In this document: positions 1-11,562 of the stretch, one piece after another
Numbering within the stretch: position 1 is the first letter of the stretch
Layout: the number at the start of each line of letters is the position of its first letter
Assembly: GCA_015039465.1 (NCBI GenBank)
Contig: MU130623.1
Location: 35,914 to 99,913 of the forward strand
Reading direction: 5' to 3'
DNA from: Phlegmacium glaucopus
Lineage: Eukaryota > Basidiomycota > Agaricomycetes > Agaricales > Cortinariaceae
DNA: 64,000 nucleotides
Notes under the pieces: generated by a model
Database searches by the model: none
What the model was told of the DNA's origin: nothing
Seen by the model: only the letters and a program-made list of their open reading frames with translations
Program-made: the position numbers and the translations under genes

Positions 1-745
1 TGGTTCGGTTCTGGTTCTGGTTCTGCCTCAGCCATCTGGTTCTGGTTCTGGTTCTTGATTGGCCAGAAATCTGAGAACCGGTTCTGAACCGGTTCGAACC
101 ATTCTGAACCACTATATCCCAAGGCAAACATTTAAGTAATATATTTACTTATTTGCATTATTTTACAGGTTAAATGGCACAATGTACCTGTATCTGTAAT
201 GAAAATATTTATTCAAGTCACCAACACAATATATTTCCAATCAGAAGTACATCATTTTTTGGTCTGGCATAGTACATAATCAATAATATGTCTCATTTAC
301 TTTATAACTTCAGGTTTTATTAATATTAATATACTCCTATTGCAAGAATCCAATTCAAAGTTGTCACTAGTTGGCAAAATGATTTAGTAGTATTTTTTCT
401 TTTCATGTTTACTTTTAGTGATGTCATAGTTATAACACCAATACTACAAACTTCTGGCCTCAAATTTCAAGATATATTTATTTCTAAGAAATAAGATGTA
501 ATTTTAGAAAATAAAATTTAAAATGAGAATTTCTTGTCTAATTGGTGATATCCTAACAAAAGTCTATTTTTAACTGGTTCTTATGGTTCGAACTGGTTCT
601 GAACCAGAACCGAACCAAGAGAACCGGTTCTGTTGGTTCAGTTCTGGTTCTGGTTCTGGTTCTGGTTTTCCTAAGTGGTTCTGGTTCTGGTTCTGAGAAA
701 ATGGGTCCCGAACTGAACTGAACTGAACTTCGGCATCCCTATGAA
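1..745. mobile_element. GGTTCT-rich non-autonomous DNA element, left end outside window
   Basis: Two blocks of short direct and inverted repeats built on GGTTCT/AGAACC (about 1-115 and 575-720) flank an AT-rich core of some 450 bp with no open frame. The right edge, near 745, reads GAACTTCGGCATCCCTA, which as its reverse complement (TAGGGATGCCGAAGTTC) resembles a hAT-type terminal inverted repeat followed by subterminal repeats. Such dense subterminal motifs are typical of hAT-like MITEs. The left terminus and target duplication lie outside the window, so the class is inferred. Confidence 0.5.
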
Positions 746-1107
746 TCATCATGCCTACAACCGCTATGCTACAAGGTAGAAGGTGAACCTCGAAAAGGTA
801 TGCTACAAAAGTCTACTCCTACTTTATGGGTTATGAGACTCACTCGTCGCGTCGTAGACTCCTAACTATTGGGTCACGCAGTGTGTCTCGCACCGTCAGT
901 ACCTTTAAAGTTCTTGCTGCTTCTTGGGTCGGGAAGTACATTGTGCTTTCGCCCAACTCATAACATTTCTTTAGAACAAGTTTTTATATATACAAGTTGC
1001 TCGTTTTATTTTAGTAAAATAAAACAAAAATAATTTTATCTGTCAATTGCTAGTAACTCGCAAAGACTAAATTCTACAAAGCCCATTACGTCAGGCTGGC
1101 TACGGAT

Positions 1108-1933
1108 ATGGTCACCAAAAATCTAGTTCCTGGCGAATCAGTGTATGGTGAGAAACATATATCTATTGAAGGTAGTGCGGAAGGCACGAAAACTGAATAC
1201 CGTGTTTGGAATCCATTCCGTAGCAAATTGGCTGCTGGCGTTTTGGGTGGATTGGACGATATTTTCATCAAACCTGGCGCCAAGGTTCTATACCTTGGTG
1301 CTGCAAGCGGAACAAGTGTCAGTCATGTTGCCGATATGGTTGGACCTGTGTGTCTTTTTTTCCACCATAGATAGCGTCTACGCATTGCTAACTTTTCTTA
1401 TCCTCCCTGTAGGAGGTGTCGTCTACGCTGTTGAATTCTCAGCACGGTCAGGTCGTGGCTTGATTAACACGACTAAAAAACGAACGAATGTTATTCGTGC
1501 GTCTTCAGTGTAATCATTTCTAGGGATTTTTAACTGAAGCACTACTCTAGCCATCGTTGAAGATGCCCGACTACCCAACAAATACCGCATGCTACTTCCC
1601 CTGGTTGATGTAATTTTCGCCGACGTCGCACAGCCAGATCAAGCCCGAATTGTCATTTACAATGCACAGAGCTTCCTCAAATGTGGCGGCCATGTCGTCA
1701 TTTCAATCAAGGCCAGCTGTATCGATTCAACAATGCCGTTCGAAGCCATTTTTGCTGCTGAAGTACAAAAGCTCATAGACAACAACTTCAAGCCTCTGGA
1801 ACAAGTAGCCCTAGAACCGTATGAGAGAGACCACGCGATGGTTTCTGGTGCGTCTTTAGTTTCAATTGCCCTTCCATTGATCTCTGAAATTTATCTTCTA
1901 GCAACCTATTATCGACACACGGTTCCAACTTGA
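1108..1933 (+). pseudogene. Fibrillarin (Nop1) paralogue lacking its N-terminal region, probably decayed
   Basis: Fibrillarin is the nucleolar 2'-O-methyltransferase of box C/D snoRNPs. Four exon-like blocks match its methyltransferase domain: about 1108-1346 ([12 protein letters not shown], the SAM site [17 protein letters not shown]), 1413-1496 (VVYAVEFS), 1551-1847 ([39 protein letters not shown]) and 1902-1933. The glycine-arginine-rich N-terminus and the segment just before TKNLVPGE are absent upstream. At the first intron a frame-keeping splice would need a donor beginning TG rather than GT, as though one G had been lost. The other two introns splice cleanly in frame. Several normally conserved residues are changed. 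A short functional paralogue cannot be excluded, but a partial copy drifting to a pseudogene fits better. Confidence 0.75.
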
Positions 1934-3190
1934 TTGTGATTTCCAGGACACCATATCTTTTTTTCCCTATTCGCTTGGTATCGCAAAAGTATTTCAATGT
2001 ATCTACGTAGTCGAGCGTTGTGCTTTTTCTCTTCCTGAGTCCTAACTAAAAATATATAGAGTATAGCCCGGGTCCCAATAGCCTCGGTTACCTTATAGAA
2101 GGAACGATTCGTCTTCCATCATTATAGGGCTGCTTATGGGAGACTACGGTTACCTCGCCAATTCTAATTTCGACGTGAAGATCAACTCTGCTCTCAGCTG
2201 CAAATAATGGAGATCAGCGGCAATGCCGAAAGTCGCCGGTCAAGTTGGATTTTGTCCATCTGCGGATTTTTTTCTGCGAGGATCTGTATTTTTCTGGCAA
2301 GAAAATGACCGTTGCAACATGAGTGAGCGAAGATTCTGCACTTCTCCGTTCTCATCTGCATTTCTCATCCATGATTGGTAGCTGGTAATAGAAGGGTGGA
2401 AGAGAAGCGATCATGGCTATACATTCCCAACTATCAACCATGGCAATCGCAATAGTCAAATTTGAGACTTACTCACGAGTCACCATTCATGAACACGATG
2501 CCGGACGCTGTCGGCGCAGAATAGAGCGTATATATGCATGAGAAACGGTCAGTCACATGAATAAGAAAGCCTAGAATGGACTTACCGATGTCTTAGTATC
2601 GAAGGGACGCATATGTGCGCCTTTATGAGAATATTAATTCATTCAAGATGGCAAACACTCACGATGATTGTAATTCGACACACCTGCCATGCTGATGATC
2701 GTTGGATGACGCCCATGAACTCCCGATATATCCACTAGAGGCCACGGAATGGGCGGGGCGATGTGTGGCATACTTGGGAGATAGGATGGGGGGGAAGGTA
2801 AGGGAAGGAAGGAAGGGGAATGGGGACGATTTTGCGACATACGATATACATAATCACCCCCAGAGTCCTGTCAAAGTCTAGTCGTCTTTTCAAAAAGGAT
2901 TTGAACGCAAGGTCAGAATGATATCATCAAGGCAGAAAGAAGCTTGCGTTGCAGAAAGTGCGCCGGGAATCACAGATAGGGGGCCGAAATTGTCCTACGC
3001 CGCAGCTTCGCGATGATATTCACATATGCCGCAGCAGATCAGTGCCTTGACCTAACACCAGGTACTCATTACAGCGTTATTGAACTGTGAAATTATCCTC
3101 GTTGTCTGCAACGTCGACCAGCGACGCGCAGCTAGGCCACACTGTTAGGAAGCCAGCTGATGAGCCCTTTTGCAGTGTTCAATTTAGGGA
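1934..3190. other. Intergenic, no supported gene
   Basis: Only short unsupported frames are present, including a proline-rich minus frame at 2643-2840. No recognisable exon, RNA gene or repeat was seen. Confidence 0.5.
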
Positions 3191-3336
3191 CAAGTGACCC
3201 TGACGCACCCTTCGAATTCGAAGATATTTCGCACCCTAACCACCATTGGCCATCCATCGATCGAGAGGAAGGACTTCCTTTACACTACATGTCAGAAGAA
3301 AAGACTTGAAGAAGGGTCAAGGCCTCGACAGGGTCG

Positions 3337-6300
3337 GTGCTTGGAGAGTATGACCAACAAGAAAAGGAGCGCTACAGCGATTACTATGACGACGAGGGCA
3401 AAGACGTCTACAACAAAATACGCCCTAAGAGTGCTCGTCTAGGCAGTGGGCGTCTACCACAACCTCCATTGCCGCCCTCAATATCTGTTGAAAGTCCATT
3501 TAATTTGAACACATTGACCAAGCTAACTGTTTTCAGACGGAATTTATTCTTCAAAATCTCGAACACCTCCCATCGGAGTCCCACCCATTATCTACACTCT
3601 TCTATCCTGTTGGACGAGGTTCCACAAAATTGGTGCATCCAAGAAGCTCATTTTGGCAAATTTGGCACGCATTATCTCAAACGCGAGTTTTACTTTGATG
3701 TCCATCCACCGCTTGGGAAGATGCTTGTGGATTTTGCAGGTCTGCTGGCAGGCTATGATGGGAACTTTGAGTTTAAGAGCGGAGAGGTGTACCCTGACAA
3801 TGTTCCATATGTTGCCATGCGTGTCATGCTTGCTACGTTTGGTGTAGGCATGGTACCTTTGGCTTGGTATACGGCTGTAGAGTTGGGCATGAGTCAGTGG
3901 TCTTGCCATCTAACGGCTCTAATGGTACTTCTTGGTAAACTTTTCATGTTTTGAGCTGCTCCCTTGTCTAATTCTTTGCTGTTCAGATCTCGGTTGGCTA
4001 TGCATATCTCGATTCATCCTCCTGGATTCTATGCTTCTGTTCTTCACGTTCCTTACTGTTTTCTGTTTAACAAAATTCCACAACGAACAATATGAGTAAG
4101 ATTTCTACATTCGTCTCTATATACACCTTGTAATAACGGAAACATTTCATAGCTCGTTTTCAATCGACTGGTGGATATGGTTATTCCTGACTGGAGTTTC
4201 TATCGGTTGTGTAACAAGGTCTTTTTCAACCTTTCCTCTTACTAGCCCCTCGATACTAACGATTTCCAGTGTGAAAATGATCGGGCTTTTCGTGACTGCT
4301 CTCGTCGGTGTATACACCATTGAGGACCTCTGGGAAAAGTTTGGAGATGCTAAAATGCCTATAGTAAGCATCTTTTACGAAGGCCTCACACAGAACTTGG
4401 CCTGACGCTTTCACAGCGCGACCAAGTGAAACATTGGGGTGCTCGCATATTCTGTCTCATCATCGTGCCGATCCTTGTCTTTATGGCCTCTTTTAAAATT
4501 CATTTCTTGGTCCTCAATCACACTGGACCTGGCGATGCTCAAATGAGCTCTCTCTTCCAAGCCAATCTTGAAGGCAACGATTTTGCCAAAAACCCTCTTG
4601 GTATACTTTCCGTTTTCAAATTTCTGGCTTGTGTTTAACCACTGGAGAGCAGAAGTCGCGTATGGTTCGAAGCTCACCCTCAAAAACATGGGTTGGGGTG
4701 GCGGACTTCTTCATTCACACGTCCAAACGTTCCCTGTCGGTTCAAATCAACAACAAGTTACCTGCTACCACTACAAGGACGACAACAACAAGTTCACTAT
4801 CTTGCCTCGCTGGGACGAACCTCCTTACAACCCAAACGACGCTATGAGGTTCCTCAAGAATGGTGACATCATTAGATTGAACCATGTTCCAACGACACGC
4901 AACCTCCATTCGCACACTGTTTTGGCGCCTGTTTCAAAACTGAACTATGAAGTTTCATGTTATGGAAACGAGACAGTTGGTGATAAGCATGATTATTGGA
5001 GGATTGAAGTCGTGGATGATATCAACCGAGGCACCAATATCGATCGGATCCACTCACTCACGACTCGTTTGAGGATCAAGCATGAAGCTCTGGGATGTTA
5101 TCTGCGTGCTGCGAATGCTGTTCTTCCGCAGTGGGGTTTCAAGCAGATCGAGGTTAGCTGTGACAAGGAGAATAATCCAAAAGATGCGCACACGTACTGG
5201 AACGTGGAGAGTCATTGGAATGACCGATGTACATGCTTCGATGACGTGTTTAACTGTTGATACTCCTCATAACCTTCCTTTTTCGTTGGCAGTACCCGCT
5301 GGCGATCACAAGTTATATAATTCACCTTTCCTCCGCGACTTCTGGCACCTTAATGTGGCGATGATGACATCTAACAATGCTCTCGTCCCCGACCCCGACA
5401 AGGAAGATATACTCGCATCCAAACCTTTTGACTGGCCTTTCCTCCATCTCGGTTTGAGGATGTGTGGTTGGGGAGACACTCAGATCAAGTACTACCTAAT
5501 GGGAACGCCAGTCGTCTGGTGGGCTAGTACGCTTAGTCTATTCGTAGCCTTTGCTACTTTGGGGGTATACCTTCTGAGATATCAGAGGAAGTATATAGAT
5601 ATGGATGCTCGTGAGTTGTGGTTTTCTGAATTTGGAGCATGGGGTTGGTTGTTGACGAAATTTTCTAAGGTGAATGGGATCATTTCCTATATGTCGGGAA
5701 AATAGCATTCTATGGGTGGGCGTTCCACTTTGGTGAGTTCGAGTGCAAATGTGCGCGTTCAAATCTCATTATCTCTTAGTGCCTTTATTGATCATGGGAC
5801 GTGTAACGTATCTTCACCACTATGTATGGTTTGTCTCGTCTATTGTTCGCGATACAACCCTGACCTTTTTCTGCCTTTTTCAGCTGCCAACACTATACTT
5901 CTCTGTCCTGATGCTGTCACACGTCCTGGATCATTTCATATTTTCTTCAAAGCGATATACAAAGAAAACAAAGAACATAATATTCGGCGTGCTGGCGTCC
6001 ATCATCATCTTTACCTTCTGGTGGTTCAAAGGGGTTGTTTTCGGAATCACTGGACCTATCGCAGAACACAAGGGACTACAATGGAGGAAGGTATGTGACT
6101 TTGTCATTTCATAGTTCCGAATGTCTTTTCTTAAAAGATAACGTTCCTGTCCCCTAGTTGTTACTGGAGTTGGATGTTGACTCTCATAGAACTGTTTGTT
6201 CGAGTGAAAAAAAAAAAAAAAAAAAAAAAAAGAGGCGGGAAAAAAAAGGCTATATGAGGACCATGTGGCAGAAAATAGTACTAAAAAGCGCAAGGTGCCT

Positions 6301-6544
6301 GACTATGCAGCCTATTGTGAATCTGTTTGGGGGTGTCAAGACTCGAGGCTATGTCGCATCGGCAAAACGGATGGACAAGCCAAAGTGGGATTTAGTGATG
6401 GCAGCAGGTGTCTCGAGAATGGATGTGTCTGCTGCTGATGATGGGGATGCTGATGATCTAGTTGATGCTGCGACCGATCCTTGTGCTTTCCTTGAAATTT
6501 GGTATGTTTCTTTTTGTAATTCATTGTTTGAAATATATTATTGA
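3337..6544 (+). pseudogene. PMT2-like protein O-mannosyltransferase gene, frameshifted at the catalytic loop
   Basis: Pmt proteins are ER membrane enzymes that transfer mannose from dolichyl-phosphate-mannose to Ser/Thr. At least ten exon blocks with good GT-AG introns are visible: PPIIYTLLSCWTRFHKIGAS (about 3570-3640), EAHFGKFGTHYLKREFYFDV with the HPPLGKML motif (3650-3950), transmembrane segments, MIR repeats (4660-5225; LLHSHVQTFPVGSNQQQVTC), and the C-terminal membrane region to GLQWRK at 6090. Similarity is to the PMT2 subfamily. Between GAS (about 3641) and EAHFGKFG the expected NxVVWD residues are missing and the frame shifts, removing the Asp of the essential Asp-Glu motif in loop 1. 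The N-terminal exon is unclear. After 6158 the frame runs through 24 consecutive A (about 8 Lys) into an unusual tail ending at 6544. A single-copy sequencing error cannot be ruled out. Confidence 0.75.
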
Positions 6545-6693
6545 CTGACTCGGATAATGTTCTTGCAAATTGTCCTAGAACCAATGCCATGTCATCAAAC
6601 TCAAAATTGGTGTTTCGAAAACGAGCCTACAATATTATTAAATCTATATTCAATAAATACCCGTTTTTCGCCCTATAATTGTGATACAAAAGA

Positions 6694-7158
6694 TTAAGCA
6701 ATGAAAATAGAATTAGAAAATAGAATTATGATATAAAAAGTGTATGTACTACATCCAGTAATAACCTCTAGATAAAGCTGAGACGCTGGCAGTAGTGACT
6801 TTATTGCTCCAGTACATGTGATACAATCGGACATATCAAGGTACTGGTAGTGAAATTGCTTTAGAGCTGGAATCACTAGAAATGATAGCTCTAGCTCGTC
6901 AAGCGCCTTGCTATTTTCCTGATGACAAAGCTTGCGCGTATAACTTTCAGATTGAAATTGAGAGGATGATCGTGTCAGATATTCAAACTTGGGGGCTGGG
7001 AAGCATGGGAATCCAGATCGGCTAGCAAGCATTGAATGGACATTTGGAACTGAGTGGATTGGGGTCAAGGAGTAGTCGAAAAATGTGTAATTGGGGTCAA
7101 GGAGTAGTCGAGAAATGTGTAATACCATGACAAAGCTATGACTAGGTGTGACTATCAT
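6694..7158 (-). CDS. Hypothetical protein, possibly an F-box/LRR-type fragment
   Basis: A 154-codon open frame with no recognised domain. The central part (ALDELELSFLVIPALKQFHY) has the leucine spacing seen in fungal F-box-associated leucine-rich regions, and the C-terminus is hydrophobic. It contains a 32-bp perfect-but-one tandem duplication (7059-7122). No upstream exon or F-box is visible. It may be a fragment rather than a working gene. Confidence 0.25.
   Translation of the reverse strand: MIVTPSHSFVMVLHISRLLLDPNYTFFDYSLTPIHSVPNVHSMLASRSGFPCFPAPKFEYLTRSSSQFQSESYTRKLCHQENSKALDELELSFLVIPALKQFHYQYLDMSDCITCTGAIKSLLPASQLYLEVITGCSTYTFYIIILFSNSIFIA
7059..7122. repeat. 32-bp direct repeat, two copies
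   Basis: The unit beginning TTGGGGTCAAGGAGTAG and ending AAATGTGTAA occurs twice back to back with one substitution. Confidence 0.9.
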
Positions 7159-7279
7159 GTTACTTCACCTGACGAAACGTTTTTACTGAGAATAATTGGT
7201 GATGTTGATGATGTATAAAATAAGCAGACAATTGTCCTGCTGGTCCTTGTGCGTCCCGACTACATTGCTTCCTATTTAC

Positions 7280-7540
7280 ACAACCTAGACTTTCATAAAA
7301 CTACCAGGCCCTGAAGAAATTATAGAATTCAACCTTATTTTTAACATCATTTCTGGAAACGAGGAGACTTTCCAAAAGAACACTACAATTTCGATTTGTG
7401 CCATCGCTGAACACAATTGTAATTATGTACCCTGCATCGTCAAGCAGGGTGTTCCAAGATTGAACGTTGAGGCCCTACATGATTCACCAGCTCGTGTTTT
7501 ATCCGGGTCCCAACCCATCTTATAATGCTGCCAGTGTCAT
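7280..7540 (+). pseudogene. Inverted fragment of the duplicated F-box gene (exon 2 start)
   Basis: The plus strand here resembles the minus-strand exon 2 of the two F-box copies at 7871-9635 and 12406-14520. It keeps the intron end (CATAAAACTACCAG), then GAAGAAATTATAGAATTCAA, the GGAAACGA block and the segment coding for CAGG..CCAAG..TTGA before ...CACCAGCTCGTGTTTTATCC. Stops and indels interrupt it. A similar shorter stretch occurs at 11836-11960. It is a relic left by the local duplication, in opposite orientation to the main copies. Confidence 0.6.
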
Positions 7541-7870
7541 TGACGGTACTACAGTTGGTTATGGAACGACGGTAGGGGGAGATTCTTCAGATCGTATGCT
7601 TCCAGGTCGTCCTCATGACTCTGACTCAATTCCTGAGTGCTACCTTTGCCCATCATCTTCGTTGGCATTCTTACTGCATTCTCACTGCCAGTGTCGTCTT
7701 CGCCCTGTGGATTCGTGACTTGATCATCTAGTAATCAACGCCGTATTCTAGATATTCGGACGCCAGATGTTTCAAATTTCGCACAAAGATAGCACATCAA
7801 TATCAGGGGTTCCAGGATTTGGATGCCATTTAAACTTGTTTAGGACAACTAGCTTAATCTCAACAAACCC

Positions 7871-9635
7871 TCAGGCCTCAGCCGAGAGAAATCCTCGGTC
7901 TATCGCTAACCTTTCTAACTGTTCAGCAATACCCCAAATCCTCCAACGATTCCACATGCTCATGCTCTTGCTGCATTCCCTACGATAAATGAACCAAGGT
8001 ATGTTGACCTGAAATTCTTCTTTATGTATTCCACCTTTAGACCATTCCGCATCCCACCAATCAACTTCCTCCCTTCCGTGTTGCCTGTCTAGTTCGAATG
8101 GGCCCGCTGGAAGAAGATGACGTTCGTATGTGATAATCTGCTGGTAGGCTATCATATTGGCATAAGGTAGAATTTGACTTCGAAGACATCTGTTGGTGCA
8201 TAGCAACATGTGAGTAGATTTCACTGGTAGCAATTGACAGACGAGGAGAAGTATATCAAGGGGGAGAGCGTCGAATCCTGATGATCTATGGGGATTGATT
8301 TCGATGCTGCTGTGTCCCGATACCACCAATAATGGATTCGCCGCCAGTGTTTCTGCAATAGGGAACCTGTAACACGAGCGTCAGTTCATTGCACCTATAA
8401 TGCCACTACGCGTACCAACCTGTCCGGTCTGACGAAAACCCACATGTTTCCATGTCCTCGCCATGCATCATACAACATCTCCTCGTCGGCTTTTCCTTCT
8501 TGTGTTAACATGCACTGCCAGTCCTTTACTTGTTCATCATATTCCCCGACGCCAGATATTCCCAACTAGTTGGCGTATTGCTCATGAATGCCCCCTGCCG
8601 GTCCATAATCAATGCCGGAAATCAAACCTTGATGGCAATTGTTGGGTTGAAACACGAGGCGGTGAATCATGTAGGGCTTCAACCTTGGAGAAGCCTGCTT
8701 CACGATGAGATACGCCGTGTACATAATCAGAACTCTATTGCTAAAGCGCAGATCGAATTCGTAGTCTTGGTTTTGAAAATCTCCCCAGGGTGGGTCGTTT
8801 CCAGGAATGGCGTCAAAAACTTCCATGATGTTAGATTCCATAATTTCCTCGGGGACTGGTAGTTTTATGAAAATTTAAGTTGTATCAACATGAAGGAGTG
8901 TGGTAGAGACGCACGAGGACAATGGTGACAATCGTAACCATCGTCGGTCTCCAGAAAGACAGTTGTCCCATCCTCATGACGTTCATAAGGGCAAAGAAGG
9001 ACAAAATTCGAAGATGAATTAACGTCCTCTTGCGAATAAAGTAGACCATTCCATATGACGTCGGACAAGTGTGGTTGTCTGGGAAAACTAAAGTCAAGGG
9101 GAGGTACCTCGACATTGTATATATTGTCGTCGCATTCATAATCATTCTCTCGGGCACCATCTGTTACCTGCTACTTAGCTTTTAGATGTTCCAGGGCTTC
9201 AGCACGCTTCGTACCCTCGATGTCGTCTTCATTTCTATCCCAACTCTCATCCCCACGCAAAGCCTTAGACTCAACAATGGTCTCACGAAACTACATTCAA
9301 ATTGAATAAAGACAAAAAAAAGCCACCTCGTATCGGTCACTGAAGTATCTGCCACCGGAAACCTACGATATCTGTAAATTTAACAAGTTTAAAGTGAGCC
9401 GAATGGATGAGATTTCTTACCGAGCAGTAGAAGTCAAAACCATCCATCAAGGTCTGCATCTCTTCTGACTGAAGGGATCATAGGTCACATCACATACGTC
9501 ACAAGGTTGAGCCACAGTGTACACGAACTTTGGTTTGTTTCTATAGCGAAGCGAGGTACAAGTTGTAGAGATAGAATGGTCTACGTCTTTAAGAAGACGA
9601 GAAGTGCGTGACTGTATCACGTGCACATCCCCCAT
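7871..9635 (-). pseudogene. F-box-like gene copy A, with in-frame stop in exon 8420-8855
   Basis: Exons I can join: about 9447-9635 (PCDVCDVTYDPF, Cys-x2-Cys), short exons near 9390-9440 and 9340-9380 (GGRYFSDRYE), an acidic exon near 9225-9290, then 8915-9170, 8420-8855 and 7871-8366. The introns are 50-60 nt. The last exon holds a C-terminal F-box (GFDALPLDILLLVCQLLPVK), the Skp1-binding motif of SCF ubiquitin ligases, followed by a Trp-rich tail. The frame is interrupted by TAG at 8566-8568, where copy B has TGG (Trp). All other junctions stay in frame. The TAG at 9171-9173, shared by both copies, is probably inside a 54-nt intron (GTACG...TAACAG). Copy A is therefore likely non-functional or truncated before its F-box. 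Confidence 0.65.
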
Positions 9636-9639
9636 TGCT

Positions 9640-9965
9640 TCGGCATGTCATCAGTGACAGTGCCTTTTCTGATCCGAAAAGACCCAACAACTCAGCTCAT
9701 ACCGAAGCGTGGCCCACCCGCCCACGCGTCTCGCATCGATTTGTTGTTGGAGCCTTTCCGGGTCTAGAACACACTTCGTGTGTTTTTACCCAACTAGCTC
9801 GCACAGCCGCTTACACAGCTCAACCGTAAATTTAAACAATCTTCCACCTGTCTATTCAGTCCTAGCACTGTAAGTCGCAACGCAAAGACACTCTTTCGCT
9901 ACGGGCCATGCCAAACTGTTTCTGTTACTCGCTTCCGGGCTACAGTTATATCGTTTCCAACAACC
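9640..9965. other. Intergenic between F-box copy A and the plus-strand gene
   Basis: Divergent spacer of about 330 bp. The frame of the following gene stays open upstream to about 9855, so part of this may be its 5' coding end. No other feature was seen. Confidence 0.4.
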
Positions 9966-11562
9966 ATGACCTGGCTGACTGGAAAACCCACACGTACTCG
10001 ATCTATATCCTGGGCAGCAAATGACAACGATATAAAGAAAGTAGGAACAACCGCGCGTCGTGATGGCCGATCCATCTTGAATAACCATCTTCTACATTGG
10101 ACTTCTTCCACAAAATACTCTGCGGACGGCGACAGTACTGTGGTATACATGGCAGATATTTCTGCGCATAATGAGATAGTACTTGAACGGGTGGCCGAGT
10201 TGGACTATTCTGCCCATCGCGTCTCCCTTCTATATGATGATCGCAGTTTCGTTTCTGCTGAATGGCTGGAAGAGTGAGTGTGTTTTGCTTCGTTTCATCT
10301 CGATGTTAACTAGTTTTTAAGAGTTGTCACAATCAGACACCATTCTGCAACCGGGACATTGCTGAGCGAACAAAGCATAGATGCTCGGGCCGCGTATGGC
10401 GATCTAGTTGTGCATGGGCCATGGGTTGCCCTGTGCATCAATTCAGGTCAAGCCGTAGATGAAGAACCGCCTGTTGTGGATAACATTCGTTACCGGATCG
10501 ACTACTCGGACAATGAGGATTTGGCTAGTTTCAAGATGGACGTAGTCGCGGATGAAATCTGGTTGTGGAACACGGCCGACAATGCTACCAAACACGTCAA
10601 GATCCCACAAATTGCGTACGCTCCCATGATGGTTTGTAACAAGTTCATTCGAGTCTTGGTATATTCGTGCTGATATGTACCTTTCAGCATTCTGCTCGTT
10701 TTCAATTTGTCGGTGATCGGCTCGTGTTGGCAGGATCGATTGAAAGCGACTCAAGAGCCGCCATCATCAGCTTTCCTTTCTCCGAGTCAGAGCCAATTGC
10801 GTTCGCCGAACCGGAGCTCTCCAACCCTGAATGTGTCGAACGATCTGTTGTGGCGGAAGGCAATATTGTGGTCCACTGTCATGAATCTGGATGCCGAATC
10901 ACCGTTTTTAAATCCGCCTTGATCTCGGGCGCTATCCCAGTATGTGATTTGTTTTTGCTTTCTGTTTTGTCCTCATCTGGTTTCAGAGCACTGCTACCTC
11001 TGATGACCCCGAGGGCTTTAGGGAGAGCTTCCGCTACCCCAATGATGCACGCTGCCTCCCCTTTTCGATTGCGAGCACCATGAACCTGCCTTCCATATCC
11101 AACGACCGCATATTGGTCAAATCCTGTTCCTCGCTCTACATCCTAGACTTCAATCAACATCGTCTTGCTGAATTCCTCTCCAAAACACAGGAGCAGCGAG
11201 AACAGCTCAAGGCAGCGCTCCATCATGAGGGAGGAAAGGTCCAAATCGTGACGAGACGTTACTACTGGGGTGATGTCGACGGAATGGCGGATCAGGAGTT
11301 CCCCGAGTTCCCCGATGCGCCGAATCCGCCAGAATGGAAAGCATATCTGCGTACATCGCCTAGCCCACTTGATACCGACCATGCGTTGCAGTTTGACGAG
11401 CCGCCTGAAGAGCATCGTGTGCCGATGCCGTTTGGATATGGAAGGTCTGTGTTGGAACTCGGAAAGGAGGTCGATACGATGCTCTTGGCCTTGGTGGGGA
11501 ATTCAGTCGTTGCAGTGCCGGAGGCGGGGAAGCCTGGATGGGTTTTCGACTTTACGGATTAA
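9966..11562 (+). CDS. Hypothetical protein, four exons
   Basis: Exons 9966-10273, 10322-10631, 10688-10939 and 10987-11562 join in frame with GT-AG introns of 47-56 nt (donors GTGAGT, GTTTGT, GTATGT). The product is about 480 residues with no domain I can name. The spacing of short hydrophobic strands (VALCINSG, RLVLAGSI, NIVVHCHESG, ALVGNSVVAVPE) would suit a beta-propeller, which is inference. The frame is open upstream of the first ATG to about 9855 (F-S-P-S...), so the true start may lie in an earlier exon. It sits on the opposite strand between the two duplicated F-box copies but is not part of the duplicated block. Confidence 0.6.

Noticed and set aside
570..752. 60-codon frame of Glu-Pro and Asn-Gln repeats
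   Set aside because: It is a translation of the GGTTCT repeat block.
5697..5705. Stop codon TAG in the PMT-like gene after SYMSGK
   Set aside because: An intron at about 5609-5668 (GTGAGTTG...TTTCTAAG) restores the frame as REWDHFLYVGKIAFYGW, the expected family sequence.
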